The position numbers and the translations under genes were made by a program. Positions 18,687 to 28,509 of a DNA stretch of 64,000 nucleotides are shown in pieces (position 1 is the stretch's first letter; each line of letters starts with the position of its first letter). The DNA is taken from positions 992,001 through 1,056,000 of the forward strand of contig NC_004113.1 in the NCBI RefSeq assembly GCF_000011345.1. The letters run 5' to 3'. Under the pieces are notes generated by a model. It was not told the origin of the DNA. It saw only the letters and a list, made by a program, of their open reading frames with translations, and made no database searches. Source of the DNA: Thermosynechococcus vestitus BP-1. Lineage in GTDB: Bacteria > Cyanobacteriota > Cyanobacteriia > Thermosynechococcales > Thermosynechococcaceae.

Positions 18687-19868
18687 TCACTTGCGCGGAT
18701 AAACCCGTCCTTTCCAAGCGCCCCCCCGGCCTTGCCAGTGACGACGGGCAGAATCCAGGGTCATCAGCGTATACAGAAAGGCAATCACGGGCAGTGTCAG
18801 TGCCCAAGCGCCATTAAGGCCATAGAAACGCACCGTTGGCCCGTAGGCGATCGCCATGGCCCCCCAAGTGAGTCCCCCCAGGACGGCTAGGGGCAGTGAT
18901 TGACCCATAAGACCCATCCCAAGGGCAAGGGGAGCCCACAAGTACACCAGTGTCATGCCAATCACTGTTCCCACAAGCAAAAGCGGCGAATAGGACAACT
19001 GCGTATAGGCGGTGCGGGCCACCATCTGCCAAATACTGCCGAGCGTATTGTAGGCACGCAGGCTCACAGTGGTGGGTGTCAGCCCCAACCAAATGCGGTA
19101 GCCGGCTCGCTTCACAGTGGCGGCCAGGGAACAATCGTCAATCAGGGCATCCCGAATACAGGCAATGCCACCCACTTTGTCCAGCACCACGGGATCAATC
19201 AAAATACAACCACCGGCGGCCGCTGCCGTTGCCCGCTGCGGATCGTTGACCCAACGGAAGGGATAGAGCTTGGCAAAGAAAAAGACAAAGGCGGGAATCA
19301 GGAGTTTTTCCCAGACACTTTGGCAGCGCAGTTTCACCATCAGGGAAACTAGGGCGCACGTTTGCTGACGGGCGTGGGCGACCAACTGGCGCAAATTTTG
19401 GCGATCGTGGGCAATATCAGCATCCGTGAGCAGCAAGTAATCGGGATCAAAGGCACGGGCTGCCTCAATGCCTTGGGATAGTGCCCAGAGCTTACCTGAC
19501 CAGCCGGGGGGGAGTGGGGTGCCTGCGAGGAGGGTCAGGCGATCGCCCTGACCCAGATCAACCGCCGTTTGGCGAGCAATGTCTCCTGTGCCATCCTCAC
19601 TGTGATCGTCCACCACAATCAGGTGCAGGGGTCCTGCGTAGTCCTGTTCTAGGAGCGATCGCACACTGGTGCCAATCACCGCCGCCTCATTGCGGGCTGG
19701 AATGACAATCCCTACCGTCGGCCAAACCTCTAGATCTCCCCCCTGTAGCCGCTGATCCGGGCGCCAAAACTCTCCCCAAAACAAGAGCAAAACGAGCCAG
19801 ATCAGGAGGGAAAGAGCCGTTATACTCAACAGGAGAGAGGTGAACACAGGGGGCATGGTCATCACCAT
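18687..19868 (-). CDS. HpnB-like family 2 glycosyltransferase
   Basis: About 393 residues. An N-terminal membrane anchor (~10-30), a GT2 domain with VIPARNEAAVIG, VVDDHSEDGT, LLTDADIAH and RDALIDDCSLAA, then three to four C-terminal transmembrane helices. The layout fits the hopene-associated HpnB family, whose sugar transfer step is not well defined. Three candidate ATGs (19868, 19862, 19856) overlap the rsgA stop, indicating translational coupling. Last gene of an apparent operon hydrolase-tusA-rsgA-hpnB. Confidence 0.8.
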   Translation of the reverse strand: MVMTMPPVFTSLLLSITALSLLIWLVLLLFWGEFWRPDQRLQGGDLEVWPTVGIVIPARNEAAVIGTSVRSLLEQDYAGPLHLIVVDDHSEDGTGDIARQTAVDLGQGDRLTLLAGTPLPPGWSGKLWALSQGIEAARAFDPDYLLLTDADIAHDRQNLRQLVAHARQQTCALVSLMVKLRCQSVWEKLLIPAFVFFFAKLYPFRWVNDPQRATAAAAGGCILIDPVVLDKVGGIACIRDALIDDCSLAATVKRAGYRIWLGLTPTTVSLRAYNTLGSIWQMVARTAYTQLSYSPLLLVGTVIGMTLVYLWAPLALGMGLMGQSLPLAVLGGLTWGAMAIAYGPTVRFYGLNGAWALTLPVIAFLYTLMTLDSARRHWQGRGGAWKGRVYPRK

Positions 19869-20908
19869 TCGCTATCGAGAACTTCTTCCGCCATGGGATT
19901 GACGTGCTGATGTTGCTGCCGTCGCGATCGGCGACGATATTTTTTCGCATCCAAGAGGGGTTCAAGGCGCTGCTGACCTTGGCGGTCGCTCTTGGCCTTC
20001 ACGAGAGGCACCTTCGCCAAGGATGGCTCTGCACTAGCTATTGTTTCTAGCTGGTGTAAATACTCAATGTAGAGGGGGTAGCGCTCCCAATTGCCACGGA
20101 CACAGCAGCCCGGTTCCTGATCGTGGCGACAGTTATCAAAGAGGCACTGATCCTGGCTTAGCCGTTGGCGAATCTCCGGAAAAGCTGCCGCCAATTGCCG
20201 CGGGTCGGGGGGCAATTCCGGTTGGTTAAAGCCCGGTGTATCGGCAATCCAGCCCCCCTCCGCTAGGGGAAATAGTTCCACATGGCGTGTCGTGTGCCGT
20301 CCTCGATGCCAGTGATCGGAGACCGCGCCGACGCGAATATCCTCCCGCGGTGTCAGATGGCGGATCAGGCTACTTTTGCCCACCCCGGAGGGGCCACAGA
20401 CGACTGTGATTTTGTTGGCAAGATGGGGACGCAGAGCCTGCCAAGCGATTCCTTGGGTGAGGCTGAGGACATGGCAACGATAGCCCCATTGCTGCAGGCG
20501 ATCGCGCCACTGCTGTTGCTCTTGGGGAGAAACCAAATCCGCTTTGGTAAAAACCACCTGAATCTCAACATTCAACCCCTCGGCGGTCAAAAGGAAGCGG
20601 GTAATTGGATGGACATCGGCAGGGGGGTCGGCCAAGGCAAAAAGCAGCAAAATCTGATCTACATTGGCGATCGCCGGACGGGACAATTGATTGCGGCGCG
20701 GCAAAATCTCAGCGATCGCCCCCCGTTGTCCCGGCCAATCGGGATGGCTCACCACCACCCAATCTCCCACACAGACCTGTTGCCCCATCTTCTTGAGGCG
20801 AGCGCGGCGCACGCAGAGGAGTTCCTCAACCCCATTGCTGGGTTCCCGTAGGCGGACACGATAGTAATTGGCCTGGACAGCTCGCACCAAGCCCACCAGA
20901 TGACTCAT
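19862..20908 (-). CDS. rsgA: ribosome biogenesis GTPase RsgA
   Basis: 348 residues. Circularly permuted GTPase that helps mature the 30S subunit. Order: OB domain (1-80), then G4 FTKADL, G1 GPSGVGKSSLI, G3 DTPGF, and a C-terminal zinc finger CLFDNCRHDQEPGC. Overlaps tusA by 4 bp upstream and the glycosyltransferase downstream. The tail of ~40 basic residues after the zinc domain is longer than in E. coli. Confidence 0.95.
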   Translation of the reverse strand: MSHLVGLVRAVQANYYRVRLREPSNGVEELLCVRRARLKKMGQQVCVGDWVVVSHPDWPGQRGAIAEILPRRNQLSRPAIANVDQILLLFALADPPADVHPITRFLLTAEGLNVEIQVVFTKADLVSPQEQQQWRDRLQQWGYRCHVLSLTQGIAWQALRPHLANKITVVCGPSGVGKSSLIRHLTPREDIRVGAVSDHWHRGRHTTRHVELFPLAEGGWIADTPGFNQPELPPDPRQLAAAFPEIRQRLSQDQCLFDNCRHDQEPGCCVRGNWERYPLYIEYLHQLETIASAEPSLAKVPLVKAKSDRQGQQRLEPLLDAKKYRRRSRRQQHQHVNPMAEEVLDSEW

Positions 20909-21126
20909 GCGGGCCGCTGCACCTGAAGGGCAAAATAGTCCTGCCGTGGTTCAATGCCTAGAACCTCATAGCCCGCCATCCGCAAACTATCGGGCACCTG
21001 CTCAATGGGTTCTCCTGCATCCAGCCACACCTCAAGGGGCTGCTGGGGGGGCAACTGTTGCAGGCGCAGTTTCGTGCGCACAAAGTTCAAAGGGCAGGGC
21101 GTTCCCCGTAGATCCAATGTTTCCAT
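20905..21126 (-). CDS. TusA/SirA-family sulfur-relay protein
   Basis: 73 residues starting METLDLRGTPCPLNF; the CPxP-like Cys motif near residue 12 (CPLN here) marks the TusA fold, where the Cys carries persulfide. A TTG start eight codons upstream (21150) is possible, but the ATG gives the canonical TusA length. Overlaps rsgA by 4 bp. True substrate (tRNA thiolation, molybdenum cofactor) not readable. Confidence 0.85.
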   Translation of the reverse strand: METLDLRGTPCPLNFVRTKLRLQQLPPQQPLEVWLDAGEPIEQVPDSLRMAGYEVLGIEPRQDYFALQVQRPA

Positions 21127-21150
21127 GGCAGGGTTAGTAACCAACTGCAA

Positions 21151-21942
21151 CTATCTTCCCAAAAAGGCGACCACCTTGGTGAATACCTGCCCTCGCTCCA
21201 CATCCAGGGGGAGCAAATGATCCGAATCCTTGAGCCAATGCAATTCCTTGTCGGAACTGCCTAAGTTTTCATAGATCCTTTGTGCCCCTTGGGGGTCTAC
21301 GATGGTGTCGGCGCGACTTTGGAGAATCAGGGTCGGCGTTGTGATCATTGGCAGCTCCTGCTCCACTTGGGCAATGAGGTCGAGGGCACTGCCTACGGCC
21401 TGTAAATTGAAACTCTTAAAAAAACAGGCCTCTTCCGCTGCTTGGCGCAGAGGGCGATCGCGAATCGGTAGGCTCCGCCGCGGTACCCAAGGAATCCAGC
21501 GACCCAGGGACTGCACCAGAGTCTCGGGTCTCACGGGGAAAAACCAAGGCCGATAGATACGCAAAAAGGGGGCAAGGAGCACTAAGGCATCAACGGAATA
21601 GTGATAGGCAAGATGGAGGGCTAGGGTCCCCCCTGTGGAAAAGCCGACCACCACAACCGTTGAGTAGCTCTCTTGCAAGGCTTGAAAGGCGGTGACGACG
21701 GCCTCATACCACTGCAGCCATGTCGAGGCGGGCATTTGGGCACTGGGGCGATCGTGCCCCGGATAGAGAATGCCCTGAACAGTCCAGCCCGTTTCATAGA
21801 GAACTTCTCCTAAGAGTTGCAGTTCATAGGCTCCGCCCCCCAAGCCATGGAGGAGCAAACAGGCGCGATCGCCCGCCCCATGGCCATAGAAAAAGGGAAG
21901 ATTGACCAGACTCACCAATGCCCTCGACCACGCGACCACCAT
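21151..21942 (-). CDS. alpha/beta hydrolase (carboxylesterase-like)
   Basis: 263 residues from the ATG at 21942; a GTG 15 codons upstream is an alternative. Motifs: LLHGLGGGAYE oxyanion region, nucleophile elbow GFSTGG, acid Asp in SRADTIVDP and His in SDHLLPLD. The pattern resembles monoacylglycerol lipase/carboxylesterase Est30-type enzymes. First gene of the run leading into tusA, rsgA and the glycosyltransferase; shared function not obvious. Confidence 0.82.
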   Translation of the reverse strand: MVVAWSRALVSLVNLPFFYGHGAGDRACLLLHGLGGGAYELQLLGEVLYETGWTVQGILYPGHDRPSAQMPASTWLQWYEAVVTAFQALQESYSTVVVVGFSTGGTLALHLAYHYSVDALVLLAPFLRIYRPWFFPVRPETLVQSLGRWIPWVPRRSLPIRDRPLRQAAEEACFFKSFNLQAVGSALDLIAQVEQELPMITTPTLILQSRADTIVDPQGAQRIYENLGSSDKELHWLKDSDHLLPLDVERGQVFTKVVAFLGR

Positions 21943-22011
21943 AAAAAATCTACCCCGATCGCTCGAGGTAGAGGAGGCGGCGTTCACCTAGGCAGCAGTT
22001 GCCCAGTGAGC

Positions 22012-24279
22012 CTAAAAGCGTTCGTGGAACGTACGGTTAATGACATCCAACTGTTGTTCGCGGGTGAGTTTAATGAAATTCACCGCATACCCGGACACCC
22101 GAATGGTGAGTTGTGGGTACAGTTCAGGGTGATCCATCGCATCCAGCAACATTTCGCGATTGAGCACGTTGACGTTGATGTGGAAGCCCTGATCATGGAT
22201 GTACCCATCCAACATATTCACCAGGTTGCTAATTTGATCTTCCCGTGTCTTGCCGAGGGCACTAGGCACGATGGAGAAGGTGTTGGAGATGCCATCTTGG
22301 GCATGGACATAGGGCAACTTGGCCACGGACGCTAGTGAGGCGATCGCCCCTTTGGTATCGCGACCGTGCATGGGGTTGGCCCCTGGTGCGAAAGGTTCAC
22401 CCGCCTTGCGGCCATCGGGAGTACTGCCGGTTTTCTTGCCATAGACGACGTTGGAGGTAATCGTCAGGATTGACTGCGTGGGCACTGCATTGCGGTAGGT
22501 TTTGTGTTTGCGGACTTCATTCATGAAGGTTTCCACGACCCACACCGCCAGACTATCCACGCGATCGTCATTGTTACCGTACTTCGGAAAGTCGCCCTTG
22601 ATCTCGTAGTCCACGGCCAACCCGTCGGCATTGCGGATGACTTTCACCTCGGCGTATTTAATGGCCGAGAGGGCATCCGCCACCACCGACAGACCCGCCA
22701 CACCACAGGCCATGGTGCGGAAGACATCGCGATCGTGGAGTGCCATCTCCAGCCGCTCATAGCAGTACTTATCGTGCATGTAGTGGATGACGTTGAGGGT
22801 ATTGACATACACCTTCGCCAACCAAGCCATCATCTGCTCAAAGCGCGGCAGCACCTCTTCCCACTTCAGTGTGTCGCCGGTAATCGGCGCAAACATGGGT
22901 GCCACCTGCTGACCAGAGACTTCATCCCGACCCCCGTTGATTGCGTAGAGGAGGGCTTTGGCCAAGTTCACCCGTGCGCCAAAGAATTGCATTTGTTTGC
23001 CGACTCGCATCGCCGAAACGCAGCAGGCGATCGCGTAGTCATCCCCCCAGTAGGGACGCATCAAGTCATCGTTTTCGTATTGGATCGAACTGGTGTCAAT
23101 GGACACTTGGGCACAGAAACGCTTGAAGGCCTCTGGCAAGTTTTCCGACCACAGCACCGTCAGGTTGGGTTCGGGGGCAGGCCCCAGGGTATAGAGTGTA
23201 TTCAGAATACGGAAGCTGGTTTTTGTCACCAACGGGCGACCATCAAGACCCATACCGCCAATGGACTCCGTGACCCAGGTGGGATCCCCAGAGAAGAGTT
23301 CATTGTATTCCGGCGTCCGCAGGAAACGCACCATCCGCAGTTTCATGACAAAGTGGTCAATCCACTCTTGAATGTCGGCTTCTGTGGCTGTGCCGTGACG
23401 CAAATCCCGTTCAAAGTAAATGTCAAGAAAGGTCGAGACTCGCCCAAGGGACATGGCAGCGCCGTTTTGTTCTTTGACCGCCGCCAGGTAGCCAAAGTAG
23501 AGCCACTGAATAGCCTCTTTGCCATTGGCCGCTGGCCGCGAAATATCAAAGCCATAGCTGGCGGCCATGTCCTTGAGTTCATTGAGGGCTTTGATTTGCT
23601 CTGAGAGCTCTTCCCGCAGGCGGATGGTTTCTTCATCCATGACGTCCACTTCAAGGGAGGCCTGCTGCGCCTGTTTGTCGGCAATCAAGCGATCTACCCC
23701 GTAGAGGGGCACGCGGCGATAGTCACCAATAATCCGACCCCGACCGTAGGCATCTGGCAGTCCTGTAATGATCCCCGATTTACGGCAGCGGCGCATTTCG
23801 GGTGTGTAGGCATCAAAGACGCCATCATTGTGGGTTTTGCGATATTTGGTAAAGATTTCCTTCGTGCGCGGATCCAGTTCGTAGCCGTAGGCCTTGAGGG
23901 CGGTTTCCACCACGCGAATGCCACCAAAGGGCATAATCGCCCGTTTCAAGGGCTTATCGGTTTGCAGGCCAACGATTTGCTCCAGCTCCCGATCGATGTA
24001 ACCCGGTGGGTGGGCTGTAATTGAGGAAGGCAGGCTGGTATCGGCATCAAGGACGCCTTTTTCGCGCTCTAAAGCCATTAGGTCACGCACTTTTGCCCAT
24101 AGTTGCTGGGTGCGATCGCTGGCGCCTACGAGGAAGGAGCCATCTCCCGTGTAGGGGGTATAGTTGCGCTGAATGAAGTCACGCACATCAATGCGCTCAA
24201 CCCAGTCACCCCCTGTAAATTCTTGCCATGCCGCTTCGGGCAATTCTGTGTAGCGTGTAGTGTAGCGTGTACAGTTCAT
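22012..24279 (-). CDS. pflB: pyruvate formate-lyase PflB
   Basis: 755 residues, typical for PFL. It splits pyruvate with CoA into acetyl-CoA and formate under anoxia. The catalytic Cys pair is in [10 protein letters not shown] and the glycyl-radical site in [10 protein letters not shown] near the C-terminus. The N-terminus carries a small coding duplication (TRYTTRY, from TGTAGCGTG twice on the + strand). The radical-SAM activase gene pflA is not adjacent, unlike many bacteria. A 5' leader of up to ~300 bp precedes it. Its role would be fermentation of glycogen in dark anoxic mats. Confidence 0.97.
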   Translation of the reverse strand: MNCTRYTTRYTELPEAAWQEFTGGDWVERIDVRDFIQRNYTPYTGDGSFLVGASDRTQQLWAKVRDLMALEREKGVLDADTSLPSSITAHPPGYIDRELEQIVGLQTDKPLKRAIMPFGGIRVVETALKAYGYELDPRTKEIFTKYRKTHNDGVFDAYTPEMRRCRKSGIITGLPDAYGRGRIIGDYRRVPLYGVDRLIADKQAQQASLEVDVMDEETIRLREELSEQIKALNELKDMAASYGFDISRPAANGKEAIQWLYFGYLAAVKEQNGAAMSLGRVSTFLDIYFERDLRHGTATEADIQEWIDHFVMKLRMVRFLRTPEYNELFSGDPTWVTESIGGMGLDGRPLVTKTSFRILNTLYTLGPAPEPNLTVLWSENLPEAFKRFCAQVSIDTSSIQYENDDLMRPYWGDDYAIACCVSAMRVGKQMQFFGARVNLAKALLYAINGGRDEVSGQQVAPMFAPITGDTLKWEEVLPRFEQMMAWLAKVYVNTLNVIHYMHDKYCYERLEMALHDRDVFRTMACGVAGLSVVADALSAIKYAEVKVIRNADGLAVDYEIKGDFPKYGNNDDRVDSLAVWVVETFMNEVRKHKTYRNAVPTQSILTITSNVVYGKKTGSTPDGRKAGEPFAPGANPMHGRDTKGAIASLASVAKLPYVHAQDGISNTFSIVPSALGKTREDQISNLVNMLDGYIHDQGFHINVNVLNREMLLDAMDHPELYPQLTIRVSGYAVNFIKLTREQQLDVINRTFHERF

Positions 24280-24490
24280 AGTCCATGTTCCTCATCAAGT
24301 GGGCAGCAATTTCTCGCGATCGCCTCTAACCGATAGCGATCGCCCCTTCAAACCAGCAAGAACCTGCTAACTGCCAATGCTAGAAAATGCGCAAGAGACT
24401 AAAAAATTGCCCTCGATCTCCAATTGCAAATAAACCTTTTGTCGGCCGAGCCTCATCACTCTTTTTCGGCCTGCTGACATCTACACTTTC

Positions 24491-24497
24491 ATTATAA
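24491..24497 (-). promoter_or_regulatory. possible -10 element for pflB
   Basis: TTATAAT on the - strand, the best -10 in the AT-rich 305-bp gap between dus and pflB. No clear -35 at the expected distance, so it may depend on an activator. It would leave a leader of about 200 nt. Confidence 0.3.
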
Positions 24498-24584
24498 CCC
24501 GTGGGTTCTAGGAGTTTGTTTTACGAATTGTTTGCGAAAATATTGCAAAACACTAATCTTTTTTCATTGGTTTTTTTCATTTGT

Positions 24585-25628
24585 TTAGGCCGCGATCGCC
24601 TCGGTTTCGGAGGCCATTCGTAAGCGCTCAATTGCTCTATCGAGGAGAGCTAAACCAGCCTCTAGGGTTTCAATGCGACACAATTCACTGCGCAGTTCTG
24701 CTGCATCGGCAAAGCCCTTGGCATACCACGTCAAATGCTTGCGCGCTTGGCGAATCCCCCGTTCCCCTTTGTACTCCCAGAGGGCAATCAGATGATCCCG
24801 CGCACATTGCAGACGCTCAACCACCGTTGGCGCCGGCCGCAATTCCCCCGTTTTCAAAAAGTGATCAATTTCTCCCACCAAGAAGGGATATCCCATCGTT
24901 CCCCGCGAGCACATCACCCCATCGGCGCCGGTTTGCTCCAAACAGCGGACGGCCGCCTCTACCGAGAAAATATCGCCATTGGCAATCACGGGAATACTGA
25001 CGCGCTCCTTCACCCGCGCAATCCACTCCCAGCGGGCTGGGCCATTAAAGCCCTGGGCACGGGTACGCCCATGAACCGTAATCATTGCTGCGCCAGCATC
25101 TTCCATCGCCTTGGCAAAGTCAAGGATATTGATTTCCTCATCGCTCCAGCCAATGCGAGTTTTCACCGTGACTGGCACAGGCACTGCCTTTGAGACCGTA
25201 CGCACAATGGCTACTGCCGTTTGCACATCCCGCAGCAGGGAAGAACCACCGCCATTCTTCGTGATTTTGTTCACGGGGCAGCCCATATTGATGTCCACGG
25301 TATCCGCCCCTTCAGCCACTGCCTTTATCGCAGCTTCTGCTAAAAAATCAGGCCGACAGTCAAAAAGCTGAATACTAATGGGATGCTCATTGGCATCTAC
25401 TTCCATAATCCGGGGTAATGTTTTCAGATAATGCAGCCCCGAAGCACTGACCATCTCGGTGTACATCATCGACTCAGGGGCATAGCGGCGCACCAAGCGG
25501 CGAAAGACGAGGTCTGTCACACCTGCCAAAGGGGACTGCAATACCCGACTATTGACCGTAACAGAGCCAATCTGCAATGGCGTGGCTAAACGGGCTTTGA
25601 GCGCTGCTGACAGGGTTGGCGTCTTCAT
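24585..25628 (-). CDS. tRNA-dihydrouridine synthase (Dus family, DusB-like)
   Basis: 347 residues. FMN enzyme reducing uridines in tRNA. Motifs: PLAGVTDLVFRRL at the start, catalytic Cys in NMGCPVNKITK, TVKTRIGW and VHGRTRAQGFNGPA. The C-terminal helical tRNA-binding domain is complete. Confidence 0.94.
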   Translation of the reverse strand: MKTPTLSAALKARLATPLQIGSVTVNSRVLQSPLAGVTDLVFRRLVRRYAPESMMYTEMVSASGLHYLKTLPRIMEVDANEHPISIQLFDCRPDFLAEAAIKAVAEGADTVDINMGCPVNKITKNGGGSSLLRDVQTAVAIVRTVSKAVPVPVTVKTRIGWSDEEINILDFAKAMEDAGAAMITVHGRTRAQGFNGPARWEWIARVKERVSIPVIANGDIFSVEAAVRCLEQTGADGVMCSRGTMGYPFLVGEIDHFLKTGELRPAPTVVERLQCARDHLIALWEYKGERGIRQARKHLTWYAKGFADAAELRSELCRIETLEAGLALLDRAIERLRMASETEAIAA

Positions 25629-25728
25629 AAAAAATCACTCGCCTAACAACCGATACTTAGGAACTCAAATACTAAGGGAAGCTAATTAATTCTACCAAAG
25701 GCTCGTCTATCCACCTGCCGCTGGTTCC

Positions 25729-26700
25729 TTACATCACATTTTTAATTTCATTTTTAATTTCATTTTGATAGGCCGCATAAACCGCTTGCACATTGTACCA
25801 GTTCAAAAAGATGCGAGCCACTTCCAGTGCATCTTGGGGGCGATCGATGTTAATCAACCATTGCAACAGGGGTGCCAGTGTTTTTTCATTGAGCAGACCA
25901 CCGAGGGATAGGATTGCCCAAAGAAGGTAATGAAAAGGGGTCATTTGAATCATGAGCTTCACTTCCCAAATTGGATGCTTTTTATAGAACAAGACCCCCA
26001 TTCTCCCTCTTTCGATCTCTTTCTGAATGAGGGCAGGCACTTGGCTAAGGGAAAAGGGGGGATGCCAGTGGTAGCCAACTGCTTCTGGGCACTTTAGCAA
26101 TCGTAGGCCCAATTTCTTGAGGCGCACCCCCAGCTCTAGATCTTCCCAGCCGTAGAGTTGAAACTGGGTATCAAAGAGACCTGCCTTTTCCAACCAATGG
26201 CGGGCGATCGCTACATTTCCCGTTGCAAAATAGGCAGCTGAAAAATCAGTCATCTTATATCGCTCTGAAGTTGGATCTGCAAAATTACAGGTATTGATCA
26301 CACGCCCATAGGAAAAGGCAGGAACCTGAGTCACATCCTCTATGCCAAGGCGTTTTTGTTCTCGCATTAAGCAGCGAGCATGGGCTTCTAAGAAGGTTGA
26401 AGTCACAACTAAGTCGCTATCAATAAAGATAATCCAGTCACCCTTAGCCCCTTGAATACCTAAGTTGCGAGCAGCCGCAGGACCAAGATGCTCCTGTTGT
26501 AACCATTGCACACAGGGGAATTCATGACGATGCTCTTTGAGCCACTCAACCGTCTTGTCCGTTGAACCATCGTCAACAATAATGACTTCATAGCCCCTAA
26601 TGCCTAGATCAGGATGCCATCTTTGATGGGCGATCGCCCGAACACACTTTTCTAAAATCGGCAAACGATTATAGGTGGGAATGACAACACTAAAAAACAT
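25729..26700 (-). CDS. family 2 glycosyltransferase
   Basis: 323 residues starting MFFSVVIPTYNR; a TTG four codons earlier is not needed. GT-A motifs: VVIPTYNR, IIVDDGSTD, FIDSDLV (the metal-binding DxD-like site) and GWEDLELGVRLKKLG. The C-terminal part is helical, possibly membrane-associated. First of four sugar-transfer genes on this strand (25.7-29.4 kb). Donor and acceptor unknown. Confidence 0.88.
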   Translation of the reverse strand: MFFSVVIPTYNRLPILEKCVRAIAHQRWHPDLGIRGYEVIIVDDGSTDKTVEWLKEHRHEFPCVQWLQQEHLGPAAARNLGIQGAKGDWIIFIDSDLVVTSTFLEAHARCLMREQKRLGIEDVTQVPAFSYGRVINTCNFADPTSERYKMTDFSAAYFATGNVAIARHWLEKAGLFDTQFQLYGWEDLELGVRLKKLGLRLLKCPEAVGYHWHPPFSLSQVPALIQKEIERGRMGVLFYKKHPIWEVKLMIQMTPFHYLLWAILSLGGLLNEKTLAPLLQWLINIDRPQDALEVARIFLNWYNVQAVYAAYQNEIKNEIKNVM

Positions 26701-26734
26701 AATTAACACCAAGAAGTTCTGCTGAGTAGTTGAC

Positions 26735-27643
26735 TCAACTTGTGTAATTTAACACCCAACCGTGAAAGCGATGGGAACAGAGACGCAAGAAAGAATAACG
26801 CAAAAATTTTTCCGCTTCTGTTCCTTTATAACATTGCTTTAGCGCCCCTAGAAGTCGTAATGTTTTCCAGGGGTCTCTTTCAGCGTCGTGAGCCTCAATG
26901 GCGGAAATCCCGAGCTTTATAGACAGGAGTTGCTGCCAATGGCGAGAACGAATCTGCTGACTGTTTTGGGCTTGCTGCCGGCGGTAAAAGCTGGAGGTTT
27001 GTTGCCGATGCACTCGATATTGCAGCAGCACCTCTGGTACATTGCCCATTTTGAACCCTGCCGCCCAGGCTCGCTGCCAGAGATCGTAGTCTTCAACAAG
27101 AGACCAAGCAGCAGCGTACCGCAACTCTTTGAAAACCCTAGCGTGAGCTATCACAGTGGGATGGGCAAAAGGAACCCCAAACAACAACTCAGCTTCACAC
27201 CCTGCGTGAGCACGGGGATAGTGCCAGTAACCTCTCCCGGTGCCGATGAGCTGAACAGATGCACCACAGATCTCTAATTGATTTTCCTGAAGAAAGGTAA
27301 GCTGAGATACTAGTCTGTGGGCCAAGGCCACGTCATCCGCATCCATGCGGGCAATCCACTCGCCGCGAGCAAGGGCGATCCCTTCATTGAGCGTCGCAAC
27401 CAACCCTCGGTTTTCACGGCTAATCAAGCGGATACGAGCATCTTGCGCAGCATAACGCTTCAGGACGGAAAGGCTATTATCCGTGGAACCGTCATCGATG
27501 ATAATGAATTCGAAATCCCGAAAGCTCTGCCCAAGAATCGACTCGATCGCTTCCCCCACATAGGCTTCGGCATTGAATACCGGCATCAACACCGATAGCA
27601 GCGGCCTGTTGCTTTGATGATTGCAAGTCACAACACAATCCAT
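26735..27643 (-). CDS. family 2 glycosyltransferase
   Basis: 302 residues from the ATG at 27643 (MDCVVTC...). Motifs: SVLMPVFNAEAYVGEAI, IIDDGSTDNS, ARMDADDVA. The tail after residue ~240 is Gln/Arg-rich. Its start overlaps the end of the fucosyltransferase gene by 16 bp, so the two are co-translated. Likely builds an O-antigen or capsule repeat together with neighbours. Confidence 0.88.
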   Translation of the reverse strand: MDCVVTCNHQSNRPLLSVLMPVFNAEAYVGEAIESILGQSFRDFEFIIIDDGSTDNSLSVLKRYAAQDARIRLISRENRGLVATLNEGIALARGEWIARMDADDVALAHRLVSQLTFLQENQLEICGASVQLIGTGRGYWHYPRAHAGCEAELLFGVPFAHPTVIAHARVFKELRYAAAWSLVEDYDLWQRAWAAGFKMGNVPEVLLQYRVHRQQTSSFYRRQQAQNSQQIRSRHWQQLLSIKLGISAIEAHDAERDPWKTLRLLGALKQCYKGTEAEKFLRYSFLRLCSHRFHGWVLNYTS

Positions 27644-28509
27644 CCAGGACAATACAGGTCTCGTGTGTCAAAGACATCGACATTGAACCAGTGTCTGGGC
27701 GCAATGACGACTTTGTCTGGACGCGGATTCAGCCACGCCCCCCACCAACTGAAAGTGCTGTTGGCAATGATATGATGCCGACACGCACTCATTAGTTGCA
27801 TATCCCGATAACTTGCCGCACCACGATTGTGGTCAACCACTGTGTAAGAAACGGGCAACTTAAGATGCTCCAGAACCCATTGGGGATCGTCGGAAAACAC
27901 GTAGAAGCGCTCAGCATTAGTTTTTTCAATCATCGTGGCAACGGCAGCTGGGTAATATTCGGACAAGTCTACGCCATGGACACGCCTCATCTGTGGATTG
28001 TTGAAGTAATCTCCCCGGCGGATGTGCAGTGAGACGCTAACGCCGGATTGCATTTCATCCATTAACGCAGCATTGTGGGGGTCGAGGGGCTCAACGAAAC
28101 GGAACTGTTGCCGAATGATGTCGGCAATGTTCGAAAAATATCGCTCGCTTTGCCAGTAGCCCTCCAGATACACATTGTCCGGCAGATGCTCAAAACCTGT
28201 CCAGTAATGGAAATGGGGCTGGATGACCAGCGACTTTGGCCGCAGCCCGTGCAAAAAATGGCCCGCCAACAAACGCCTTACGGCAGGATGCACACACGCT
28301 CCCAACACTTTTCGAAGGTCTTTGCTTGAAGGCTCGGGCAGTTCTAACCCGAAGACGCGCCGCAACTCGAGGCCTTGGTGCAAGCACGTGGCGTCAAACC
28401 AATGAGTATCGAACTTGACTTCACTTCCGATGCGATGGGCAGCGGCCAGCCCTGCCGCATATTGAAACATCTGATTGCCCAAACCGCCACAGAGATGCAC
28501 AATGATCAT
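27628..28509 (-). CDS. GT11 alpha-1,2-fucosyltransferase
   Basis: 293 residues. N-terminal CGGLGNQMFQYA and the GDP-fucose-binding HIRRGDYFNNP (~residue 160) are the two hallmarks of family GT11, and TFSWWGAWLNP near residue 255 is the third conserved block. Adds fucose to galactose in bacterial O-antigens. Overlaps both neighbours by 16 and 4 bp. A fucose-containing surface glycan is inferred. Confidence 0.93.
   Translation of the reverse strand: MIIVHLCGGLGNQMFQYAAGLAAAHRIGSEVKFDTHWFDATCLHQGLELRRVFGLELPEPSSKDLRKVLGACVHPAVRRLLAGHFLHGLRPKSLVIQPHFHYWTGFEHLPDNVYLEGYWQSERYFSNIADIIRQQFRFVEPLDPHNAALMDEMQSGVSVSLHIRRGDYFNNPQMRRVHGVDLSEYYPAAVATMIEKTNAERFYVFSDDPQWVLEHLKLPVSYTVVDHNRGAASYRDMQLMSACRHHIIANSTFSWWGAWLNPRPDKVVIAPRHWFNVDVFDTRDLYCPGWIVL

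Noticed and set aside
18599-18720. Possible tiny membrane protein (hydrophobic LVLLIVAFLFAL stretch)
   Set aside because: A TGA interrupts it after ten codons and the end runs antisense into the hpnB-like gene.
22504-23604. 366-codon frame antisense to pflB
   Set aside because: pflB is certain; the antisense frame is a composition shadow rich in His/Gln/Val.
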